NCBI GenBank assembly: GCA_017534745.1 | Contig: JAFXVX010000003.1 | Coordinates: 1 to 64,000, forward strand | Origin: Bacteroidales bacterium | GTDB taxonomy: Bacteria > Bacteroidota > Bacteroidia > Bacteroidales > UBA932 | DNA length: 64,000 nt | Direction of reading: 5' to 3' | Shown here: positions 25,563-35,238 of the stretch, one piece after another | Layout of the letters: each line of letters starts with the position of its first letter | Position numbering within the stretch: the first letter of the stretch is position 1 | Position numbers and translations under genes: made by a program | The notes under the pieces: generated by a model | What the model saw: only the letters and a program-made list of their open reading frames with translations | Database searches by the model: none | Told to the model about the DNA's origin: nothing

Positions 25563-27302
25563 TTACGGCCGGGTGAAGAGGGTTTTGCGGCCGGTGGAGA
25601 AGGTGAGGTAAGCGGTGGTGTCGGGACGGCAGTCCGTGATGCAGTCGAACACGGCGAGGTAGCGGTCGTTCTTATAGACGAGGACGGCCGAATCTGCCGC
25701 CGCGGGAGAAGCAGAAAGCATCTGCGAAGGACATTGCGACGAGGTGAGCGGCTGCGAGGGAGAGTCCGGGGCATCGCGGAAGGCGTCGAGCGTCTCTACG
25801 ATGTTGCAGCGGAGGAGCTCCTTTTCGCGCGCCGCATCGGCGTAGAAAACCACGACGGATGCGTCCTCGTAGCAGTAGTAATTCTCCTCCGACATCAGTT
25901 TTGTGTAGGGACCGACATCGACGGGAACGCTCAGTCGGTGGGATATCCTGAGCTCATCTGAATCGATTAGGTGTTTCTCCCGGCGGAGGCGCTCATTTTC
26001 AAGCTTCCAGGAGGCGAATTCCATGGATCCGTATCCTCCGAAAATGGCATCAAACTCCTCCCGCGGCATCTCTTCCCGGAGGTAGTTCCATGCGCCGGAT
26101 GCCGCCTCCCAGTCCTTTTCGAGTTCCGGAGCCTCCACAATCTTTCCATACGGCACCTCATCAGGGAGACGTCCGTCCTGAAGAAGCCGCGGCAGCACCT
26201 TTTCAAGGCGCGAGCGCTGGCTCCTCACCCCGAAATCGACCGCCCTCACCCCGGGAATGAATGTTAGGACCACGGCGAAAAATCCCAGGATAAAACTCAT
26301 CAGCGCGAATGAACGGGTCTTATCCGAAACGAGCATTAAATCAAACAGCGTCAGCAGGAAAGCGCCGGCAAGGAGGAACACCCTGGCCTCCGTGAGGCCG
26401 TATTCCCCCACCCGCCGGAACGCCCCTATCCAAAGGAGGATGAGCGGGGCTAATGCCACATAAGGAAAAGCCCTGTAAAACCAGTCAAAAAGTCCTTTCT
26501 CCTCTACCAGCTCTCTCAGGAGGCGGCTCAAAAGTGCTATCGCCACAAAGGCGCCGACAAGGTATGCCACCCCGCCTTCCGGAAGTTCCCATTTGAACAG
26601 GATTTTGATGATGTACAGGATGAGAATCAGCGTATAGACGACAAGTGCCGGGGAAAGCAGGTATTCGACAATCACCTTGATAAAACGCTTGCCGCGAAGT
26701 TCCATCAACTCCTCCGAGATAAACGTACAGCAGAGCAGCGGCATAAGGACGATATTGATGAAAGTCACCGGGTAGGTGTAGCACTCATCCGGGATGTCCC
26801 CGCCGAGAAACAGTATCTGGACTGAACCGATGATAGCGCAGAGAAGCCCTTCGATAATCAGGCAGACAAAAACTGCCGCGGCGCCTTTTATCAGCGTATG
26901 GAGCAGGTTCCTGGCATATTTTTCATTGTCGCGCAGCGGAAGGACGGCGAAGAGGAAAATAAAAGCGAGGAGGTAGATGACCACGGTCTCCGTCCCTCCC
27001 GGGTGATCGACAAATAGCCAGACCGGGATCCAGAGCGCAAAGGAAATCCACGAGAGAATCGTCCATACAAGCCGCCCGGTCCTCAAAGCCAGCCGCTGCA
27101 GGCAGAAAGCCAGCACGGCGAGAGGCGGGAAAAACAGGTTCAACGGCTCCCCGAATCCTCTTCCAAAGAGCTCCACATCCAGATGGTTGAGGATGTAGAA
27201 AGCATAAAACGTAACCCCCAGCAGCGCCACCACGGGGAACTCCCCGAAACTGCGAACCAGGGAGCGCCACACGTTTTTAAGAACATCGCCGATTTTTCCC
27301 AT
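25563..27302 (-). CDS. DUF4153-type integral membrane protein
   Basis: 579 residues from ATG 27302, preceded by AAGGACG; a TTG at 27356 would add 18 residues and is less likely. About 11-12 hydrophobic helices fill residues 20-370 (for example FPVVALLGVTFYAFYIL, LLAFIFLFAVLPL, VYTLILILYIIKILF), followed by a soluble C-terminal part of about 200 residues with charged helices. Matches the Bacteroidetes DUF4153 pattern with LRDNEKYARNLLHTLIKG between helices. Function unknown. Single gene, divergent from secDF. Confidence 0.75.
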   Translation of the reverse strand: MGKIGDVLKNVWRSLVRSFGEFPVVALLGVTFYAFYILNHLDVELFGRGFGEPLNLFFPPLAVLAFCLQRLALRTGRLVWTILSWISFALWIPVWLFVDHPGGTETVVIYLLAFIFLFAVLPLRDNEKYARNLLHTLIKGAAAVFVCLIIEGLLCAIIGSVQILFLGGDIPDECYTYPVTFINIVLMPLLCCTFISEELMELRGKRFIKVIVEYLLSPALVVYTLILILYIIKILFKWELPEGGVAYLVGAFVAIALLSRLLRELVEEKGLFDWFYRAFPYVALAPLILLWIGAFRRVGEYGLTEARVFLLAGAFLLTLFDLMLVSDKTRSFALMSFILGFFAVVLTFIPGVRAVDFGVRSQRSRLEKVLPRLLQDGRLPDEVPYGKIVEAPELEKDWEAASGAWNYLREEMPREEFDAIFGGYGSMEFASWKLENERLRREKHLIDSDELRISHRLSVPVDVGPYTKLMSEENYYCYEDASVVVFYADAAREKELLRCNIVETLDAFRDAPDSPSQPLTSSQCPSQMLSASPAAADSAVLVYKNDRYLAVFDCITDCRPDTTAYLTFSTGRKTLFTRP

Positions 27303-27372
27303 AAGGCGTCCTTGTCTAAAGATTTTCTTCCCGCAATAATACTCATTTAGTTTCAATCTTGGAAAAAAAGTG

Positions 27373-27380
27373 TATCTTTG
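27373..27380 (+). promoter_or_regulatory. -7 box of secDF
   Basis: TATCTTTG fits TAnnTTTG, with TTTC 18 bp upstream as a weak -33. Leader of about 75 nt to ATG 27464. Confidence 0.5.
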
Positions 27381-27463
27381 TACCCTTATTTTCCCGGCGG
27401 TGTCGGCAGGGTAGTTGCGCCCCGGGACGTAAGTAATTGATTACAAATTAAAAAGATCATAAA

Positions 27464-30439
27464 ATGCAAAGCAAAGGTGCAATCAGATTGGTGGCGATAC
27501 TTCTCGCCCTGGCCTGTATCTGGCAGCTCTCCTTCACGGTAATCACCCGTCTGCAGGAGAAAAAAGCGGCCGAGCACGCAGCGGTCAAGGCGGAGCAGTT
27601 CGTCGCTGAAAACGCCGTAGCCGACGACGTTCGCGAGTTCGTCCTCGACTCGGTGGCCGCAGTGCGCAACAGAGCCTACATCGATTCCATTTCCAACGAA
27701 AAAGTCTTCCTCGGCTACACGTTCCAGGCTGTCAAGGAGAAAGAGATCAACCTCGGTCTCGACCTCAAGGGCGGTATGAACGTCATGCTCCAGGTTCAGC
27801 TCGAAGACCTCGTCAAGGCCCTTTCCGGCAATTCGACAGACCCTGACTTCGTCAAGGCCATGGAGACCGCAAAGGCCAATAACGTCAACTCCAGCGCCGA
27901 CTTCATCGGCCTGTTCGCCTCCGCATGGGAGGAGCAGACCGGTGGCCGTCATCTCGCTGAGATCTTCGGCACCTACGAGCTCCGTGAGAAGATCAAGCCG
28001 GAATCCACTAACGCTGAGGTTATCAACGTCCTCCGCAACGAGGCCAAGAGCGCCGTTGACAACTCGTTCAACGTCCTCCGCAACCGTATCGACCGTTTCG
28101 GCGTGACCCAGCCCAACATCCAGGCTGTCGGAAACAGCGGCAAGATACTCATCGAGCTCCCGGGCGTCAAGGACCCGGAACGTGTAAGGAAGCTCCTCCA
28201 GGGCACCGCCTCTCTCGAGTTCTGGCCTACCTTCACCTCCAACGAAGTGGATCTCCAGGGCGTTGATGCCTACATTGCGGAAGTCTTCCGCAACACGGGC
28301 GACACGGTGGCAATCTCCCAGGAGTTCGTCTCCGCTGCCGATTCCGTCAAGGCAGCCTCTGAGGCATACGCGAAGGCCCATCCGCTCTTCTCCGTCCTCA
28401 ACCCTTCCGGCTGGAACAACGCCTGCATCGGTTTCGCCTCCGGCGTTGACACCGCGACGGTCAACAAGTACCTCGCGATGGCCTCCGACTACCTCCCGCA
28501 GGGCTTCCGCGGTCTCTGGACCGTCCACCCTTCGGAGTTCGTCAAGGACGGCAATGTCTATGAGCTCGTAGCCATCAAATCGACCTCCCGTGACGGCAAG
28601 GCCCCTCTCGACGGCGGTGTCGTGACCGACGCCCGCGTCGAGTTCGGCAGCGCCAACCAGGGCAACCCTTCGGTTTCGATGTCTATGAACGCGGAAGGCG
28701 CCACCATCTGGGCCCATCTGACCAAGGACAACATCGGTAAGCAGATCGCCATCGTCCTCGACGGCCTCGTCTATTCCTACCCGAACGTCCAGAACGAGAT
28801 CTCCGGAGGTAACTCCCAGATTACCGGCAACTTCGACGTCCAGGAAGCGGAAGACCTTGCCAACGTCCTCAAGTCCGGTAAACTTCCCGCCCCTGCGACT
28901 ATCATCCAGGAGCAGGTCGTCGGTCCTTCCCTCGGTAGCGCGTCCATCAGGGCAGGTCTCCTTTCCTTCCTGATTGCGTTCTGCCTCGTGCTCGTCTATA
29001 TGGTGCTCTTCTACCAGGGCGCCGGCCTCATCGCCGACCTCGCGCTCCTGGTCAACGTACTCTTCCTCTTCGGCACGCTCGTTTCCTTCGGCGCCGTCCT
29101 CACCCTGCCGGGTATCGCAGGTCTCGTCCTGACTCTCGGTATGGCCGTGGACGCCAACGTCATTATCTACGAGCGTATCAAGGAAGAGCTCGCCGCTGGA
29201 AAGGGCTTCTCGAAGGCCGTCGCTGACGGTTATTCGAACGCCTACTCCGCCATCATCGACGGTCAGCTCACGACCCTCCTTACCGGTGTGATCCTCGCGA
29301 TCTTCGGCTCCGGCCCCGTCCAGGGCTTCGCGACGACCCTCATTATCGGTATCGTGACCTCAGTCGTGACCTCCATCTTCATCACAAGGCTCGTCATTGA
29401 CGACCGCATTGCGGCAGGTAAGACCGTTTCCTTCTCCAACGCCATCTCCAGGAACTTCCTGAAGAACACCCACGCCGATTTCCTCGGCGCAAGGAAGTGG
29501 TCCTACATCGCCTCTGGCACCCTCATCCTCATCGCCATCCTCTCCATCAGCATCAAGGGCTTCACCTACGGCGTCGATTTCACCGGCGGCCGTACCTTCG
29601 TCGTCCGCTTCGACCAGGCCGTCACCGCAGAGCAGGTGAGGGCCGCTGCCGAGGCCGAGTTCGACGGAGCAGTCGAAGTCAAGCAGTTCGGTGGCGAGAG
29701 CCAGATGAAGATTACGACCCAGTACAAGGTTGAGAATGAATCCTCCGAGGTTGACGCCGAGGTCGAGCAGAAACTCTTCAGCGCCCTCCAGGGCTTCTAC
29801 AACGAGCCCATTGCGTTCGACGATTTCCGCAACACCCTCAACAACCCCAACGGTATCATTTCCTCCGACAAGGTCGGCCCGACGATTGCGCGCGACATCC
29901 AGCGCAGCGCCATCATTTCCGTCCTCCTCGCCCTCCTCGGAATCTTCGCTTACATAGCGTTCCGCTTCAGGGGCTGGACCTGGGGACTCGGCGGTGTCGT
30001 CTCCCTTGCCCACACCGCGATTATCGTCATCGGTTTCTTCTCGCTGTTCTCGGGTATCCTCCCGTTCAACCTCGACGTTGACCAGACATTTATCGCGGCT
30101 ATCCTGACCATCATCGGTTACGCCATCAACGACAACGTCGTTATCTTCGACCGTATCCGTGAATACAGGACCCTGCACCCCAATGCAGACCTCAAGGAGA
30201 ACACCAACACCGCTCTCAATGCGACCCTCACACGTACGGTCAACACCTCCGTCACGACCCTCCTCCCTATGGTCGCCATCGCGATCTGGGGCGGTGAGTC
30301 CATCAGGGGTCTTGCCGTCGCCCTCTGCATCGGTATCATCATCGGTACCTACGCTTCCATCATGATCGGTACCCCGGTCATGTACGACGCGACCGTTGCC
30401 GCCGCCAAGAGGAAGGCCGCAAAAACCGCGAAGAAATAA
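27464..30439 (+). CDS. secDF: Fused SecD-SecF protein translocase subunit
   Basis: 991 residues. SecD half: first membrane helix at residues 5-25, LGLDLKGGMNVMLQV, periplasmic P1 domain, FNVLRNRIDRFGVTQPNIQ, IELPGVKDPERVRKLL, then six helices with LPGIAGLVLTLGMAVDANVIIYERIKEEL. SecF half begins near residue 672 (FLGARKWSYI), with GFTYGVDFTGGRTF and TIIGYAINDNVVIFDRIRE. It uses the proton gradient to help complete Sec-dependent export. The single-chain fusion is normal in Bacteroidetes. Ends in a strong terminator. Confidence 0.98.
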   Translation: MQSKGAIRLVAILLALACIWQLSFTVITRLQEKKAAEHAAVKAEQFVAENAVADDVREFVLDSVAAVRNRAYIDSISNEKVFLGYTFQAVKEKEINLGLDLKGGMNVMLQVQLEDLVKALSGNSTDPDFVKAMETAKANNVNSSADFIGLFASAWEEQTGGRHLAEIFGTYELREKIKPESTNAEVINVLRNEAKSAVDNSFNVLRNRIDRFGVTQPNIQAVGNSGKILIELPGVKDPERVRKLLQGTASLEFWPTFTSNEVDLQGVDAYIAEVFRNTGDTVAISQEFVSAADSVKAASEAYAKAHPLFSVLNPSGWNNACIGFASGVDTATVNKYLAMASDYLPQGFRGLWTVHPSEFVKDGNVYELVAIKSTSRDGKAPLDGGVVTDARVEFGSANQGNPSVSMSMNAEGATIWAHLTKDNIGKQIAIVLDGLVYSYPNVQNEISGGNSQITGNFDVQEAEDLANVLKSGKLPAPATIIQEQVVGPSLGSASIRAGLLSFLIAFCLVLVYMVLFYQGAGLIADLALLVNVLFLFGTLVSFGAVLTLPGIAGLVLTLGMAVDANVIIYERIKEELAAGKGFSKAVADGYSNAYSAIIDGQLTTLLTGVILAIFGSGPVQGFATTLIIGIVTSVVTSIFITRLVIDDRIAAGKTVSFSNAISRNFLKNTHADFLGARKWSYIASGTLILIAILSISIKGFTYGVDFTGGRTFVVRFDQAVTAEQVRAAAEAEFDGAVEVKQFGGESQMKITTQYKVENESSEVDAEVEQKLFSALQGFYNEPIAFDDFRNTLNNPNGIISSDKVGPTIARDIQRSAIISVLLALLGIFAYIAFRFRGWTWGLGGVVSLAHTAIIVIGFFSLFSGILPFNLDVDQTFIAAILTIIGYAINDNVVIFDRIREYRTLHPNADLKENTNTALNATLTRTVNTSVTTLLPMVAIAIWGGESIRGLAVALCIGIIIGTYASIMIGTPVMYDATVAAAKRKAAKTAKK

Positions 30440-30463
30440 CTCTATTTCAACGCGTTACAAAAA

Positions 30464-30489
30464 GACCGGAAATTCCGGTCTTTTTTTTT
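30464..30489 (+). terminator. Rho-independent terminator of secDF
   Basis: Palindromic stem GACCGGAAATTCCGGTC (30464-30480) followed by nine T. Confidence 0.92.
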
Positions 30490-30518
30490 GCTCCCAGCCC
30501 TCCCTTTTCGTATATTTG
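30487..30518 (+). promoter_or_regulatory. Promoter of dnaE
   Basis: TTTG at 30487-30490 (inside the terminator T-run), 20 bp, TATATTTG at 30511-30518; ATG at 30539. Confidence 0.65.
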
Positions 30519-30538
30519 TTTCCCAAGAAGACAACGCT

Positions 30539-33500
30539 ATGGCCTTTACTCACCTTCACGTCCACACCCAGTATTCGATCCTCGACGGACTCTCCTCGAT
30601 AAAAGACCTTTTCAAGAGGGCCGGCGAGCTCGGCATGACCTCCCTCGCCATCACCGACCACGGAAACCTTTTCGGTGTCAAGGAATTCTTCAAGGTCGCC
30701 GCGAAGAACCCGGGCATAAAGCCCATAATCGGCTGCGAGGTCTATGTATCCAAGGGGGATCACAGGCGTAAGGAAAAGGGCTATTATCACCTGATTCTTC
30801 TCGCAAAAAACCTTAAGGGTTACCACAACCTCGTCAAGATAGTCTCCACGGCCCATATCGAGGGTATGTACTACCGTCCGAGGGTCTCCCATGAGGTCAT
30901 CGAGAAATACAGCGAAGGGCTCATCTGCTCCTCCGCCTGCATAGCGGGCGAGGTGCCGCGGGCCATTATCGCCGGCGACGAAGCAGCCCTGGACAACGCA
31001 ATCAAATGGCACAAAAGGGTCTTCGGCGACGACTACTACCTTGAGGTGATGCTCCATAAGACCGAGGTGAAGGACCTCCCCCCGGAGGCCTACGAAAAAG
31101 TCATCGACGTCTATCGTAAGCAGCTTGTATATAATAAGGAAATATTCGCCCTCGGCGAAAAATACGGCGTCAAGGTCATAGCGACCAACGACGTCCACTT
31201 CGTCCGCGCCGAAGACGGCCCGGTCCACGACCGGCTCATCTGCGTCTCCACCAACTCCTACCTCGACGACCCGGGCCGTCTGCGCTACACGCAGCAGGAG
31301 TACCTCAAGTCGGAGGAGGAGATGCTGGCCCTGTTCCCGGATCACCCGGAAGCCATCGCCAACACGATAGAGGTCGCGGCCAAGGTCGAGTCATACAGCA
31401 TCGACTGCGACCCCATCCTTCCCCGCTTCGAAATAGATAAGGACTTCCTTGCGAACATAGACGAAGAGCAGGAGCGTTACAAGGACATCATCGATGCCGG
31501 GCGAAACGACAAAAACGGCAATTACCGAGGCGACGATTTCATCCACTCCGTCGCCTACCTCTGCCACCTGACCTACCAGGGCGCCCATCAGCGCTATGGA
31601 GAGGTCCTGACCGACGAGCAGAAAGAGAGGATAGAGTTCGAACTCAAGACTATCTGCAGGATGGGCTTCCCGGACTACTTCCTTATCGTGCAGGACTACA
31701 TCGCCGCATCGCGCGCGAGGGGATGCTTCGTCGGCCCGGGGCGTGGTTCCGCCGCAGGAAGCGTCGTCGCCTACTGCCTCCGTATCACGAACCTCGACCC
31801 GATCAAGTACCAGCTCCTGTTCGAGCGGTTCCTGAACCCCGACCGCATCAATATGCCAGATATCGATGTTGACTTCGAGGACCTTTCCGTCGCCCACGAA
31901 TACGTCGAAAAGCGCTACGGCGCCGACCACGTCTCCCGCGTCATCACCTTCGGCACGATGGCGGCCAAAAGTTCCATCAAGGACGTCGCGAGGATAAGCC
32001 GCGTGTCGATAGAAGAGTCGAACCGCCTGTCGAAGCTCGTCCCCGACCGCCTCACCGACAAAAAGGAAAAGGAATACCCCTTCAACCCGAAGCTTGACCA
32101 GCTGAAGCCCGGCTTCAAGACCTTCCAGAAAGAGGTGGAGGAAGACGACCCTTCCGTCCCCGGAGGCAAGATAAAGGTCACCAAGACCTTCCAGAAGGGC
32201 ATGGAAGACGTGGACATCACAAAAGTTACCCTCCAGGACTGCGCCCGCCTGGCGCCTGATTTCATCAAGGAACTCAACGAAGGCTCGGATCTCAACAAGG
32301 AGGTCCTCCGCTACGCGATGGCCCTCGAGGGCAGCGTGCGCCAGGTCGGCGTCCATGCCTGCGCGACCATCATCGGCCGCGGCGACCTGACCGACTACCT
32401 CCCGCTCTCCATAGCCAAGGACAAGGAGACCGGCGAGGACGTCCGCATCTCGCAGTACGACGGCCACTACATCGAGGACGTCGGCATGCTCAAGATGGAC
32501 TTCCTGGGGCTCTCCACCCTTTCCATCATCCACAACTGCCTCAACCTCATAAAGGAGCGCTACGGCAAGGATATCGACATCGAAGCCATCCCGATCGACG
32601 ACAAGGAGACCTTCGAGCTCTTCAGCCGCGGCGACACCGTCGAGGTCTTCCAGTTCGAATCCGAAGGCATGAAGACCTGGCTCCAGAAGCTCCACCCCGA
32701 GCGCTTCGAGGACCTCATCGCAATGAACGCCCTCTACCGTCCGGGCCCCATGGACTACATCCCCAACTTTGTTAACCGAAAGCTAGGCACGGAGGCCATT
32801 GAGTACACCCTCCCGGAAATGGAGAAGTACCTCAACGACACCTATGGCGTCACTGTCTATCAGGAGCAGGTGATGCTTCTGTCGCAGGAGCTGGCCCTCT
32901 TCACCAAGGGTGAAGCGGACAAGCTCCGCAAGGCGATGGGCAAGAAGCAGATCGATGTCCTTAACTCCCTGAGGGACAAGTTTATGACGGGTGGCCGCAA
33001 AAACGGGCACCCCGAAAAGACTCTCGACAAGATCTGGAAAGACTGGGAGAAATTCGCCCAGTACGCCTTCAATAAATCCCATTCCACCTGCTACGCCTGG
33101 ATCAGCTACCAGACCGCCTGGCTCAAGTGCCACTACACCCCTGAATTCTTCGCCTCCTGCCTCAACCTCGCCAAGAGCATGGACGACATCACGAAGATAA
33201 TGGACGACTGCAAGGCCCACAAGATCAAGGTGCTCAGCCCGGATGTCAACGAAAGTACATCCCAGTTCTCCGTCAACTCCGACGGCAACATCCGCTATGC
33301 CCTCTCCGCCATGAAGGGCTTCGGGACCAACATCGTGGACGCCATCGTCGAAGAGCGCAAAAAGGGTGGCCTTTTCGCCGACATCTTCGACTTTGTGGAA
33401 AGGATGGGGACCTCGGTCAACCGCAAGAGTCTCGAGATTCTCGTCTTTTCCGGCGCTTTCGACAGTTTCAAGGTATCCCGGCGCCGCTATCTTGCCCAGA

Positions 33501-34351
33501 AGGGCAAGGACGGCCCCTCTTTCCTCGATGAACTTTCCCGCTACGGCGAACTCTTCCAGAACAACACCATCGACGCTTCGGCCTCGCTCTTCGGCGAAGT
33601 GGAAGAGCTCAAGCCGACCCGTCCGGACCTGCCGCCGGAAGTCCCCGCCGACGACACCCTTTTCTTCCTCCAGAAGGAAAAGGAGTTCGTCGGGCGCTAC
33701 CTGTCTTCCCACCCCCTGGACCGCTACGACTTTGAGTTCAAGACATTTGTCACGCATTCGCTGGCGAGCCTGCCGGACGCCGTCGCGGAGGCCGAAAGCG
33801 CCAAAAAGGCTCCGGAAAAGGTGACCTTCGCCGGCATCGTGACCGAAGTCCAGAGCGCGGTGACAAAGAATGGGAAGCCGTACGCCAGGGCTAAACTCGA
33901 AGATTACAGCGGCATCTACGAGATCGCCCTTTTCGGCAATGACTACGAGAATTTCCTCTCCTACATGAAGCTGCACGAGTCGCTGTTTGTCGAAGCGGAG
34001 ATCAAGGAGAGATACTTCCTGCGCCCCGAAGAAAAGGCGGCCGGAAAGACCGTCCCCTATACTGTTAGGCTCACGGGGATCCAACTTCTCGGCAACGTCA
34101 CCGACCAGAAAGTCTCCGGCTTCTCGTTCGATATCAACACCGCCATGCTCACGGCGGAATTCCGGGCAAGCCTCGTCTCCACCCTGAAGCAGCACAAGGG
34201 CAATATTCCGATCAACATCTACATGATAGACGAGAAGACGGGATACCGCATACGTTTCTTCTCGAAAGGCTACGCCGTAACCGTCTCGAGTGCGTTGATA
34301 AATGACCTGAAGGCTCTCGGGGTCACCCGCTGCGAGCCCGTGCTGAAATAA
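30539..34351 (+). CDS. dnaE: DNA polymerase III subunit alpha
   Basis: 1270 residues from ATG 30539 (MAFTHLHVHTQYSILDG). The PHP domain comes first (HLHVHTQYS, ITDHGNLFG), followed by the polymerase core with FVGPGRGSAAGSVVAYCL, NMPDIDVDFED (two catalytic Asp) and MKMDFLGLSTL, then QEQVM, KSHSTCYAWISYQTAWLK, a helix-hairpin-helix segment and a C-terminal OB fold (VTFAGIVTEVQSAVTKNGKPYA). A lysine-rich stretch around residues 520-580 interrupts the core, as in other Bacteroidetes DnaE proteins. Replicative polymerase. Own promoter; no neighbour in the same operon. Confidence 0.98.
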   Translation: MAFTHLHVHTQYSILDGLSSIKDLFKRAGELGMTSLAITDHGNLFGVKEFFKVAAKNPGIKPIIGCEVYVSKGDHRRKEKGYYHLILLAKNLKGYHNLVKIVSTAHIEGMYYRPRVSHEVIEKYSEGLICSSACIAGEVPRAIIAGDEAALDNAIKWHKRVFGDDYYLEVMLHKTEVKDLPPEAYEKVIDVYRKQLVYNKEIFALGEKYGVKVIATNDVHFVRAEDGPVHDRLICVSTNSYLDDPGRLRYTQQEYLKSEEEMLALFPDHPEAIANTIEVAAKVESYSIDCDPILPRFEIDKDFLANIDEEQERYKDIIDAGRNDKNGNYRGDDFIHSVAYLCHLTYQGAHQRYGEVLTDEQKERIEFELKTICRMGFPDYFLIVQDYIAASRARGCFVGPGRGSAAGSVVAYCLRITNLDPIKYQLLFERFLNPDRINMPDIDVDFEDLSVAHEYVEKRYGADHVSRVITFGTMAAKSSIKDVARISRVSIEESNRLSKLVPDRLTDKKEKEYPFNPKLDQLKPGFKTFQKEVEEDDPSVPGGKIKVTKTFQKGMEDVDITKVTLQDCARLAPDFIKELNEGSDLNKEVLRYAMALEGSVRQVGVHACATIIGRGDLTDYLPLSIAKDKETGEDVRISQYDGHYIEDVGMLKMDFLGLSTLSIIHNCLNLIKERYGKDIDIEAIPIDDKETFELFSRGDTVEVFQFESEGMKTWLQKLHPERFEDLIAMNALYRPGPMDYIPNFVNRKLGTEAIEYTLPEMEKYLNDTYGVTVYQEQVMLLSQELALFTKGEADKLRKAMGKKQIDVLNSLRDKFMTGGRKNGHPEKTLDKIWKDWEKFAQYAFNKSHSTCYAWISYQTAWLKCHYTPEFFASCLNLAKSMDDITKIMDDCKAHKIKVLSPDVNESTSQFSVNSDGNIRYALSAMKGFGTNIVDAIVEERKKGGLFADIFDFVERMGTSVNRKSLEILVFSGAFDSFKVSRRRYLAQKGKDGPSFLDELSRYGELFQNNTIDASASLFGEVEELKPTRPDLPPEVPADDTLFFLQKEKEFVGRYLSSHPLDRYDFEFKTFVTHSLASLPDAVAEAESAKKAPEKVTFAGIVTEVQSAVTKNGKPYARAKLEDYSGIYEIALFGNDYENFLSYMKLHESLFVEAEIKERYFLRPEEKAAGKTVPYTVRLTGIQLLGNVTDQKVSGFSFDINTAMLTAEFRASLVSTLKQHKGNIPINIYMIDEKTGYRIRFFSKGYAVTVSSALINDLKALGVTRCEPVLK

Positions 34352-34355
34352 GCGA

Positions 34356-35177
34356 TTAGAAGACCAGGGTCGCCGTTATCGGATAGTGGTCCGATATGAA
34401 TTTCCTGCCGTCGTACTCCTTGCGGACAGTCTCATAGACAGGACAGGAGGAGAATCCCTTTATATAGATATAGTCTATCACCTTGTCGCTCTTACCCCAG
34501 CCGTTGAAGGTGCCGAGGTTATCGGTCTTATCCGCCACAACGCGGGCGGAGGACATTCTCTTGTCGAGTTCGGTGAGGGCGGGGTTATCGGGAAAGATAT
34601 TGAAGTCGCCGGTCAGCACCATGGGGAAGCCCTTGGGGTTGATTTTGTCGATGCGATCGACTATGAGTGCAAGCCCGTTCTTCTGGGCTTCGCTGCTCTG
34701 GTGATCCAGATGGGTATTGACGAAATAGAACATTTTCTTGCTCTTCTTGTCCTTCAGGAGGGCCCATGTCGCAGTCCTCTTGTGCTTGGCGCCCCATCCA
34801 AAGGATGGCTTGTCGGGGGTCTCACTTAGCCAGAAGGTACCCCATTTAACCATCTTGATAGTCTTCTTATTGTAGAAAATGCTCATGTGCTCACCCTCGT
34901 GCTTGCCATCGTCGCGGCCGACACCGACACTCTTGTAAAATCCCGGATACTCGGTGAGATATTTCACTTGATAATCAAAAGCCTCCTGGACGCCGAAGAC
35001 GTCAGGCTTCTGGTCGTCGAGCATCATAGCCGAGGCGGGGTAGCGGTACTGCCATGAATTGGTACCGTCCTTGGCCTTGCCCATACGGATGTTGTAGGAC
35101 ATAACCTTAAGCGAATCAGCCCCGAAGGCAGAAATCGCCAGAAGTGCCATAATGGCAACAGTGAATATCTTCTTCAT
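34356..35177 (-). CDS. Periplasmic endonuclease/exonuclease/phosphatase family protein
   Basis: 273 residues from ATG 35177; upstream codons to 35381 run through the divergent promoter and are excluded. Cleavable signal MKKIFTVAIMALLAISAFGA without a lipobox Cys. EEP motifs all present: SYNIRMG, GVQEAF, NTHLDHQ, TGDFNIF, SDHYPI. Related to the lipoprotein at 9340 but secreted rather than anchored. Substrate unknown. Stop is 4 bp from the convergent dnaE stop. Its -7 box, TATTTTTG on the minus strand at 35201-35194, is 16 nt upstream of the ATG. Confidence 0.88.
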   Translation of the reverse strand: MKKIFTVAIMALLAISAFGADSLKVMSYNIRMGKAKDGTNSWQYRYPASAMMLDDQKPDVFGVQEAFDYQVKYLTEYPGFYKSVGVGRDDGKHEGEHMSIFYNKKTIKMVKWGTFWLSETPDKPSFGWGAKHKRTATWALLKDKKSKKMFYFVNTHLDHQSSEAQKNGLALIVDRIDKINPKGFPMVLTGDFNIFPDNPALTELDKRMSSARVVADKTDNLGTFNGWGKSDKVIDYIYIKGFSSCPVYETVRKEYDGRKFISDHYPITATLVF

Positions 35178-35193
35178 TTGACAAACATTTTTA

Positions 35194-35201
35194 CAAAAAT
35201 A
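35194..35201 (-). promoter_or_regulatory. -7 box of the periplasmic EEP gene
   Basis: CAAAAATA on the plus strand is TATTTTTG on the minus strand, fitting TAnnTTTG. Confidence 0.45.
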
Positions 35202-35216
35202 ACCATTCCGGCCGAA

Positions 35217-35232
35217 TATTTTTGTATTTTTG
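35217..35232 (+). promoter_or_regulatory. Tandem -7 boxes before the ThiL-like gene
   Basis: Two abutting copies of TATTTTTG (35217-35224 and 35225-35232). The second ends 6 nt before ATG 35239, so its transcript would be leaderless; the first would give a leader of a few nucleotides. Confidence 0.5.
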
Positions 35233-35238
35233 TGTGAT

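Noticed and set aside
27386..28717. Long minus-strand open frame opposite secDF (443 codons)
   Set aside because: Shadow of secDF caused by G/C-rich third positions; no family motif and secDF is certain.
31391..34195. Two long minus-strand frames opposite dnaE
   Set aside because: Shadows; dnaE carries all polymerase motifs on the plus strand.
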